DNA of 64,000 bases from Selaginella moellendorffii (Eukaryota > Streptophyta > Lycopodiopsida > Selaginellales > Selaginellaceae): the NCBI RefSeq assembly GCF_000143415.4, contig NW_003314277.1, forward strand, positions 911,818-975,817, read 5' to 3'. The translations under genes and the position numbers were made by a program. Every line of letters starts with the position of its first letter. The first letter of the stretch is position 1. Under the pieces are notes generated by a model that did no database searches, was not told the DNA's origin, and worked only from the letters and a program-made list of their open reading frames with translations. Below, piece by piece: positions 56,218 through 64,000 of this stretch.

Positions 56218-59200
56218 ATGGTAAGTCTTTTAGGCCAAGTAGAAAATGGCATGAGGCCACATGCCATTCAGTAGCAACATTGGCATGCACCGATTGGGCT
56301 CTCGAGTGCAGTCCGGTTACAGATGGCATGTAGCCTCACGCCATCTTAGGATGCAGCCTCAAGACATCTGATGTAGTGGTGAATGGCGTGTGGCCTCACG
56401 TTATTTCCAGCTGCTAGCTTTTCATCTGTCAGCTCTAATTGTTGTGCATTTCTGAATAGGCGAGGAATTGCGTTCTTCTTCCAGCCACTGTCAATGTGGA
56501 TGTAGAGAAGGGGGAGGAGCTCACCAGTTGGACTTTCGGGATGGAAGGCGAGGATCTGAGGCTGTACAACACAGATGGTGGGAGAAAAGAATGCATGGGG
56601 ATCCTCATCCAAGTGACAGACACTCCATGCAGTTCCATGCAAGAATATGGACTGGCACTTGTGGTAGAGACAGCGTCTGCCTTCAAGATCCACCTTGCAC
56701 ATCCTAGCGGCTTCCCGGAGGGGGGCAGCGGCTATGAGGAATTCCTAGAGGGAGCTAGGGAGAGGTTGTCCAGGAGGCCCACAATTTCAAAGATGCTGCG
56801 GGTCTATGAAGATCACATGGAATCCACGGACCTCACCTACGGCAATGTTCAAAAACTATATTCCAACATTGAGCCGTTGAGAGTGCCTCCAGTTTGCGAA
56901 GCGAAGGGGAAGGGGGTCGATCTAGAAACTACCTTGAAGCAGAAAAGGGTGGTCAAGCTCAAGCCGACGTCCGACTCTCCTGGTCCAAAAAAGAAGCTAC
57001 TCGGTGATGCCATTGCCTCGGGTTCGAACACTACACCCACCAAAAAGAAGAGCCGCAAAGAGCAGAAAGAGCAAGAAGAGGCAGCAAAAATCGTCGCAGA
57101 TAATAGTACTTGTTACTATTCCAACAAAGTATATACAATCGACGTGAGCCGTATCGACATCCAAAGCAAATACAACCACAGGCTAGTATCTGATGAGTGG
57201 GTGGAGAAACTGAAGCAGAAGATGCTGGCAAGTCCAGTAACACCCGACATCGCAGATGTGATCCCCTACTACCGAACAATGAAGGGCGAGACGAGGTTTC
57301 CAGACTTGATCAATAGGAAGGTGTTGGACGATCAGAACATCTGGTTCTATGCCGTCTCCGGGCAGCATTCTAGCTTGGCGATGCAAGAGATAGTTGTGGA
57401 TATTATGGTGGGCGAGGAGGTGAAGAAAGTCTTCAAGACAAGAGTTGTCCGCCTGATAAAAGGCAACTCGCCCCTCCGATCTATCATATCCATCTCCCAC
57501 GCGCAGAATGTCAAGCAAGAAACGTGCTACAAATCGGGTCTGCACGAGACATTGGCACGAACACGGAAGCTTTGGGTTCAACTGAAGAAGCCACAAAAAC
57601 CAGGACAAGGACGTGCACTAGCAACTAGCGCCTGGCAGGTAAGCCTCGTTGCATGTGGCATAGCATATGGCCTCACGCCATTTCCATTGCAGGAATTCTC
57701 GAGTCTTCTCTCGAAAACACTGGGGGTTAATGACACACTCAGCATCCATAACATTCTACTCGCGACAAAAGTTATTTTTGACAAATAGGTAGATTTGCTG
57801 AGGAGGTACCATGACGGGGAGTTGCTAAACTCAATGGGTGTGGAGGACGGCCGGAAGCCCAATGATTTGAAGCTCAACGCCTTGCGTTTCTCGCGGTCTC
57901 TAGACGACGACGACGACCTTCTGACAGTGGCTAATGCTCTTCTACGTGGTGAGGTAGTCTTCAACAAGACCAAAATGACTCCCGGCCATATTGTGACATA
58001 CGAGGATTTGTGCACGACTCTGAGAGCTCGTGCGCTATTGAAGGATTGGATCTTCGAGCAAGTGGCCGTGGAGAGGGTGAGCATCGACACCACGCAAGAG
58101 ATGATGGAAGAGCTGGAGTTGTCAAATGAAGACATCGACGAGTACGTGAAGGGGGCCCCCAAGTTCATCGATCTGCTGCGGGATGCCACGAAAAGTAAAG
58201 CTGAGAAGTTGGATCAGTATCCAAATTTCATTAAGAGGGATGTCGACTGCCGGCTTCAAAAACAACTCGACCCCGCAGCAGAGGCCTATCGAGAACCTTA
58301 CCGGGTATACGTGAATTCGGATGAGGATCAAAGGTGGAGGAGCATCGTTTCCCGCGGAGATGAGCAGGTCAAGAACATCTTTTGTGTGATGGACTTCACA
58401 AACGAGGAGATCACTCATGCAGACGAAGTCAGCCCCATCATTGACTTAATGGTGGGACTTGCGGAGGTGGAATCTTCAGTCCACTATATGATCTACGACT
58501 CCGAATCCTATCACAAGTTCTGGAAGGCCTTGAACGAGGTGAAGGCTCGGTTGAAAGGCAAGGAGATGCAGGAGATCCATGGGATAATGGCTAAGAAGAA
58601 GATACCGACGAATGTCCGCATCTTCACACTCGCCCTTGTTATTGGTCCTGCAGCAGAGTGGGACTGGAATGACTTCCCAGCTTCGTTCGACAAGGCCGAT
58701 CGAATTGATTTGAGGGAGGTCAATTTACCCGTGCCTGAGGAACTGAAGACGGCTATGGAGCTTTCGAATCCAGAGAAAGCTCCAGGTGCAGCATGGGAAA
58801 TGCTCAGCTGGGTCTTCAACGCAATAGCGGGTGGGTCACCTGCTTCCGACTCCAAGGGCAAATGCGTTGTCGAGTACAACTGCGGCGGACTATTCTTTCG
58901 AGCCGCACTACTCAAGGGTGTCCCGTGTGTTGCGGTGACAAACTCCATTGAAGAGGTGACTTCAATGGAGCATATAATTACAGTTGCCAAAGAAAAACAG
59001 TATCTTCTCTGCGAACCTGGTGAGTACGCACTTTAAGTTTAAATGTTCTCTCACAAGCTCTATATGCAGGAGCGTGGCCACCCCCAGATGCTGAAACGGC
59101 GTTAACAGCTACTGTTGAAGATACCCATGTTGGGCCGAGCTCACAACCTGCACAAGGTAAGGTCACGTGAGGCCTCACGCCATTTTGATTATAGATCGTT

Positions 59201-61818
59201 GTGAATATTCAGACACGAGGACTGAAAAGCGCACTGGTGGCGCGTCGAAGAAGGACAAACAGACAAGCAATAGGAAAAAAGGAGGTACAAATTATATTTG
59301 CAATGGCATGTGGTTTCATGCCATTCCTTGCAAGAGACACTTCTTCAAAGGCAAAATAGGCAAGCACCAGCCAAGCTCAAACTGACAGTGGTCATAAAAA
59401 GCAAAAGCACATTGGACAATCGTCGGGATTAGAGGCGTTTGATTCGAAAAGGAAGAAGGGCAACGAAAAGATGATAGGTAATGCCTCGCGGTTATGGTGT
59501 ATGTGCGAAAGCAGCCAGTCACCACCTCCTGACTCAGATTCCTATGGTGGACTCCCCTTCCCCAATCTCAATGGAGAGGTACAATGGATGAGGGATGCTT
59601 TTCAAGTCAGGGCCATGTTTTTCTCATCTCGTCGTCTTCGAAGGGTGCAAGAACGTGTAGAAACCATGTTAAGACAGTCGGGTGAGGATACGGTCCTAGG
59701 TCACGCACTAAAACAGGCTATGGATGTCTTGTATTTTGAGATGGAGACTCGGCTAGATGATTTTCCCAAGATGGTCCTGGAAGAACAAGCCATCCAGCCT
59801 GAGCAGCCTATGGAAGAAATGCAGGAGGGGGATGAGGAGCCAGAGAAAGATAATGAGTAGGAAGAGCAGAAGGACGAAGAGGAGGACAAAGAAGAGGAGG
59901 ACGAAGAAGAGGAGGACAAAGAGGACTTGGATGGTCCTCACAATGGTGACGATCACAATAACGACGACGACGATGATGACGACAATGGCCAGCCTGAGGT
60001 GGCCAAAGAGCAGCAGAGGAAGGTCATACAAGACAAACCATCAGGTAAATAATAGTACATCCATTCCTAACCTTTTACCATTTCTAACATTGTCCATGTA
60101 GGTCGCAGAGCAAATGGTAAGTAGAGATTATTCAGTTGAATTAAGATACAAACTCTAGCCTTTAGTGTCGAGGAAGGATAGTGCCAAGCAAGGGTCGAAA
60201 CGTATGTCCAATCCTTCAGAATCAGCAGTGCGCCCAAGTGATATCGGTCCTAGTTCCTCAATAGCAGTTGATGGTAAATACAGTATAGTCGATTCAATGT
60301 GCTAATGAGTTTGTTTTTAGTAGCCAGTAGGGAGGATACCATCTCAATCGAAAGGAGATATTTGGACATGCATATGGATCCGCCAGTGGACTCTACTTGC
60401 CTGCAAGAGTCATCAGAGCTGGTGGAGGCTACTATCCATATCAACGCCAAGCAAGCTGACCACGCTCCACTTGATGCTGCCCATACCACTGAGTCAATCT
60501 TGTCCACGTATCCAACTGACGGTGACCAGGCACCATTGGACCCGCATGAGGCCGCCCCAGCTACCGAGCCGGTCGTATCCTCATTTCCAACGAACTCAAC
60601 GTGTGCCCAATCGTCTGACTACGTGCCGTTGGAACCTCCCTACACCGCCCCTGCTGCCTGTTCGGTCATGTCCACTTTGCCAACAGAGGCACCAGCTGAA
60701 ATGGCGTGTGATCACACGCCATCGGAACCACCCCATGCCACTGTTGAGCCAGTTGTACCAGAGTCTACAGCTGAAATGGCATGTGCCTACACGCTATCGG
60801 ATGCGATTGACCCCACATTGCAGAGGAGAGTATTTCCGCCCTTCACGTTTCCTCGACCAAAACCCTCTCAACGACCATCGGGTGCACCATTCGCTAATAT
60901 TGTAGATGGTAAAATTGACTTGTACCATTTTTTATGCTGACGCATTTCATTTCAGAGTCACGGCGAAGGTACTGTATCGTTTTTGATCTGAACGGTGTCC
61001 TTTTCTCCCATGAGCGTGGCTCGTCCTCGAATGTCACTGCACCCTCCAAAGCCTGCGGTCGCAAGTTGGTCAAAAGAGACAGATTCACATTAATCACACG
61101 GGAGAAACTGCGGGATCTAATAATGACCATGCGACACTTAAAACAGAGGGCCGGGTTCAATTTGCAATTGGGAGTTTGGACATCCATGATGCGCCATAAT
61201 GCATTAACGTTGCTATAGATGATGCACGATCAGACGCGAGTAATATTACCATTTGACTTTCTCCTAACGCAGGAGGATTGCTTGACTATGGTCCATGTGA
61301 GGGGTAGCAAGCCCATCTTCGTCAAGCCAGAGGCTGTAGTGATGAACCGGACTGCTAGGTCAAGTGAAATCCTTATCATCGATGACTCGCCGATTAAAAC
61401 TGCAGCAAACACGCACACATATGTAGTGCACCTCATCTCTTGCAGTATGGAAACTAGGGAGAAGAAACCGTATGTTCTTGGGGACCTTGCAAAACGGCTT
61501 GGAGCGATGGTGATAGAGAACCAGCCAGTTCAGGAGGTGGCTGCAGAAATCAACCAAATGGCAGATGGAACGGTATATCAGAAGCCATTTGATCGGACAG
61601 ACACCAGTCATCATTTATGGCATGTATATTGTCTAGCCAAGCACTATCCGCATCTCCATAATCTGCTCAACCGGATGGGTTCTTCGACCACTGAACATGA
61701 GCGTGGACATATTAGAGAAGGGATGGCATTACTATTGGGTTTAAATCCTGATAGTGTGAAGAGTGATGAAATTCCAAGATTATTGTATAGGCGTTGGAGG
61801 CAAAAAATAACAGTCTGA
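56218..61818 (+). CDS. Large fusion protein of the transposon: ParB-like, possible methyltransferase-like, FCP1/HAD phosphatase-like
   Basis: Exons 56218-56220, 56460-59019, 59070-59156, 59195-59284, 59337-60044, 60102-60116, 60166-60273, 60321-60908 and 60956-61818 total 5022 nt (1,674 codons with stop); all later introns are phase 1. The start ATG is the last codon of exon 1 (M then ARNCVLLPATVNVDVEKGEE). Domain reading: YTIDVSRIDIQSKYNHRLVS...WFYAVSGQHSSLAMQEI (ParB/sulfiredoxin-like); KCVVEYNCGGLFFRAALLKG at about 58860, placed like a methyltransferase GxG loop (speculative); Lys/Asp/Glu-rich linkers; then CIVFDLNGVLFSHE, FNLQLGVWTSMMRHNA and ILIIDDSPIKTAAN, an FCP1-type HAD phosphatase. 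Four in-frame TAGs: 57786, 59357, 59858, 61216. 57639-57692 is either a 54-nt intron or in-frame coding. Confidence 0.7.
56221..56459 (+). other. Intron 1 of the fusion gene carrying three palindromes
   Basis: GTAAGT donor directly after the start ATG and acceptor gaatag at 56459. Palindromes lie at 56246-56267, 56323-56344 and about 56383-56404. Confidence 0.65.
59303..59324. repeat. 22-bp palindrome forming the body of a 52-nt intron
   Basis: Intron 59285-59336 consists of splice sites around an almost perfect dyad with half-site ATGGCATG. A similar palindrome fills most of the 38-nt intron 59157-59194. Confidence 0.75.
60701..60722. repeat. 22-bp perfect palindrome inside coding sequence
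   Basis: ATGGCGTGTGA and its exact reverse complement, read in frame as MACDHTP in a Pro/Ala/Ser-rich repeat region of the fusion protein; a degenerate copy lies about 77 bp downstream. Confidence 0.85.
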
Positions 61819-62236
61819 GATGGCATGTATTTATTTAAAAATGTAACTTATTATGGCATGGGGTTCCATGCCATTGTATTAATATTAAAAGACAATTCTT
61901 TGAGAGGATTTGCATTATACTAGAAGTGTTACAGCATGTTATTGGAAGTCTACGAAGTTGTTTTATTAATAAGGGGAAAGTAAAGATTGAATGGGGACTT
62001 GGGCTCCACCTAGACTCGAAGCAACTGAGCCAATATTAAAAGGATGGAAAGAAATTGGACGACGATGACAAAGAGAAGAGAGAGGTGAAGCAGTGGCAGG
62101 GGGAGGAGAAGTGATTGAGTAGACATTTCCTTGTTTAAAATAAAATGGCATGTGCCTCAATGCAGTTGAATTTTGTTATATTTATATACTATATAAAGGT
62201 TTGGAAACTTTATTTTACAAGTGGGATAATGACAAT
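61819..62236. other. Right subterminal region of the transposon
   Basis: AT-rich 3' region with a palindrome at 61853-61874 and partial copies at about 61819 and 62143. No gene seen. Confidence 0.6.
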
Positions 62237-62258
62237 TCCCACTTTAACGAAATAGAGC
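62237..62258 (-). repeat. Right terminal inverted repeat
   Basis: Reverse complement begins GCTCTATTTCGTTAAAGTGG. A local dyad (GTGGGA...TCCCAC) follows just inside. Confidence 0.9.
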
Positions 62259-62722
62259 TTATGTATTTTGTGTACTGTATGATAAATTGGGTTTGGATCC
62301 TCTCTGTGGCCCCATCTATCACTGGGGGAACTTCATGGTGGAATTCCCCAATGGGGACATGAAGATGGTGGATCACGTGCTGTTTCGTCGCTCCCCATTT
62401 ACGAGGCTCGATGTGCCAATTGTGGTGGTGGAGATAGCGTTCTTCAACAAGAGCCACGAGAAGTTGAGGGAGAACGTTGCGAGGATCATGGAGGCCGCAA
62501 GTGTCAAGGTGGTGATTGGTATTAGCGCTTGCATCAATGATGCAGACAAGATCTATTTCAAGGCATGGGGAGATTTGGGATTATGATCGGCTTGAGGGGG
62601 AGGAGTGCTTCTCTGTTGCAACAAAATCCTTGTTTCAGGACATGGAAAATCTGCCTCCTGGCATGGGGGATGTTTTCAATTACCCTTTGAGGGCAAATTC
62701 AGAGGATGCTTTGTATGCGTGA
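62259..62722 (+). pseudogene. 3' part of the disrupted host gene
   Basis: In frame with the left part across the insertion. It reads LCGPIYHWGNFMVEFPNGDM, VPIVVVEIAFFNKSHEKLRE and SVKVVIGISACINDADKIYF. A frameshift follows near 62583, and then EECFSVATKSLFQDMENLPP. The pattern of a hydrophobic VVVEIA strand followed by KLRE resembles Uma2/restriction-endonuclease-like (PD-(D/E)XK) proteins. This is a weak assignment. Confidence 0.5.
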
Positions 62723-62942
62723 GGTGACAAGAACAAGTTTTGGTGATGGAATGCTTCATAGATGCTTAGAAAACCACGAAGTAATGCTTTTAGAACAAGT
62801 ACAATCAAATACGACCAACTTTCCCTCTTTCTTTCGGTGGCTTACCATTCAGACGATGGTCTCTTGCAACCAGGAGATCGGCCTTGAAATCAAGGCTCCG
62901 CTCAACTCGTGCAGCAAACGAACTTCAAGCTCAGAGAAACGT

Positions 62943-63805
62943 TCACCACCTCTCTCGTCCAAAGTCTCCTGTGCACGCTTGCTCTCGCCAAATATCCACG
63001 GACTCGGGCATGTCAAAGTTGATTACACGCGGCTCCCACTGAAGATTATGTTGGTGATTAGAAGCAACCCACGCTGGCAGAAAGCGCGATAGTCTCTTCC
63101 TGGTGCGTTGCAGCCACTTCAAAAAGACTTTCCATCCAGAAGCAACCAGTTCCACCTGCAATACCGAGTTGCAGTAGACTGTCATTATGTTGCTCCTTGT
63201 CCGAAACAACTTCCACACTTCCCCGAGCTTGGCGAGCTTGCCACTGGCGCTCATAGAAGGGCTTGACTGAGCTTAAGGTGAAGCTTGGCCTGGGAATCCT
63301 GCTCGTCTTGCCCTTGGAGAACGTTGTGACGATTTCTCCTACACCGTTTAGTGAGTGGATCCCCAAGGTCACATCGGGGCTCCAAAGGATGGAGCATATT
63401 ACCTCCAGATGTACTTTTTTTGTGGAAGCCAGCACATTGGTCTCTACGAGAACTGCTCTGTGTGGCTTCCAAGTCGTACTGTCCCCACACAATACCTCCT
63501 GCATCCTGTCCAAAGTCCCGAGTACAATTCTGGGTGAAAGTTCATCTGTGATCGCTGGCTTGCTGAAGCAAGTTACCTTAACTTCAAACAGTTCCAGGCC
63601 GTCCACGAAGGCCTGCAACAGCTCCACAAGCTGAGGACTATGGCCTGTAGCGAGAACTATTGACGCAATGCTTGCTGAATCGGGAATGAGGCCTGGCATG
63701 AAGGCCATAATGCTAGACCAACTGGGCTGCATTGCAGAAGCACGGGTTGAGCAAACTAAGTTGTTGTCATCAACAAGAACAAGTGTGAGAAGTGTCTCTT
63801 GGGGG
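62943..63805 (-). CDS. Unrecognised protein gene, partial, running off the right edge
   Basis: An acceptor-like TTTTGCAG ends the AT-rich sequence on the minus strand, and the exon from 63805 reads SPQETLLTLVLVDDNNLVCS, VELLQAFVDGLELFEVKVTC and ILWSPDVTLGIHSLNGVGEI. Around 63250 a second frame becomes the better coding candidate (VELVASGWKVFLKWLQRTRK, WEPRVINFDMPESVDIW), which suggests a frameshift or an unseen intron. The 5' part lies beyond 64000. I do not recognise the family. Confidence 0.45.
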
Positions 63806-64000
63806 CTGCAAAACCTCCACAAAAGGGTTAAAATATGATTAAATACAGGAATCTATAAAATTAAAATTTTAAAAAATAATTTGATGGATGGAATATGAGA
63901 TATTTATATTTTATTATCTCCAAAACCTTAAATTATATACAGAAGTGAGTGGTCCGAATTAAAACTAATCACATGGTTATCAAAATCCCACTACACTAAT
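63806..64000. other. AT-rich sequence, probably intron of the right-edge gene
   Basis: Strongly AT-rich with no reading frame; ends in an acceptor for the minus-strand exon at 63805. Confidence 0.4.

Larger units (their letters stand above)
48611..62258. mobile_element. Novel 13.65-kb DNA transposon with palindrome-rich interior
   Basis: Terminal inverted repeats: the left end 48611 and the reverse complement of the right end 62258 both begin GCTCTATTTCGTTAAAGTGG and match for 22 bp without mismatch, then diverge. The flanks carry tatgtat at 48604-48610 and 62260-62266 (8 bp with one mismatch if 48603 and 62259 are included). Inside are two divergent multi-exon genes and more than twenty copies of a 22-bp palindrome. 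Joining the flanks through one target copy yields a continuous host reading frame. Terminal sequence, target duplication and gene content do not match CACTA, MULE, hAT or PIF elements as I know them. Seven premature stops suggest it is now inactive. Confidence 0.85.

Noticed and set aside
57645-57692. Palindromic segment as an essential protein domain
   Set aside because: It is flanked by good splice sites and matches the mobile palindrome, so it is more likely intronic or inserted.
50393-61218. TAG reassigned to a sense codon in the element
   Set aside because: Kept only as an alternative: CAG codons are also used, one stop is TGA, and cytosine deamination explains all seven.
48837-62160. 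CRISPR-like array
   Set aside because: Palindromes are irregularly spaced, occur in introns and exons of a plant genome, and lack spacers of uniform length.
48611-62258. Giant-virus (NCLDV) or Polinton insertion
   Set aside because: No capsid, DNA polymerase B, packaging ATPase or other core genes; genes have plant-type short introns and the ends are transposon-like.

Overview
Plant nuclear DNA, most likely a lycophyte such as Selaginella moellendorffii. This is inferred from very short GT-AG introns (about 45-110 nt), compact genes often 80-600 bp apart, plant-only families (PDAT, dirigent, nepenthesin-type protease, trihelix) and heavily decayed retrotransposons. A 100-base N gap lies at 37048-37147. 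Exon joins were deduced by eye from splice sites, reading frame and family similarity.

Layout. 0-10.4 kb: first exon of a GAPN-like gene (-), RPB9 (+), a nepenthesin-like aspartic protease (+), PDAT (-, six exons), a small secreted cysteine-rich peptide gene, and an F-box gene with truncated copies of both. 11-20 kb: an unrecognised decayed gene broken by a Copia element with very short LTRs, which itself carries a complete non-coding LTR element (13942-15105), and a hAT-type element. 20.5-28 kb: a twin-CX9C mitochondrial-type protein gene (-) head to head with a phytanoyl-CoA dioxygenase-like gene (+), then two dirigent genes separated by AT-rich DNA with a tRNA-Ser relic. 28.7-36.4 kb: a second decayed Copia element, scrambled dioxygenase fragments, a reductase fragment and decayed duplications. 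36.5-48.2 kb: ordinary genes: trihelix factor (+), epsin (-, 12 exons), kinesin-7-like motor (+, about 25 exons).

48.6-62.3 kb holds what looks like an undescribed 13.65-kb DNA transposon (48611-62258). It has 22-bp perfect terminal inverted repeats and a 7-bp target duplication, and removing it plus one duplication joins an open host reading frame. It carries two divergent genes. One (-) is a DUF7869-like, probably RNase H-fold transposase candidate. The other (+) is a 1,673-codon multi-exon gene whose parts suggest a ParB-like domain, a possible methyltransferase-like segment and an FCP1/HAD phosphatase-like domain. More than twenty copies of a 22-bp palindrome are scattered through the element only, several inside introns or in frame inside coding sequence. 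Both genes are intact except for in-frame stops: six TAG and one TGA, all explainable as CAG to TAG or CGA to TGA changes. 62.3-64 kb: the other half of the host gene and a partial unknown gene leaving the window.
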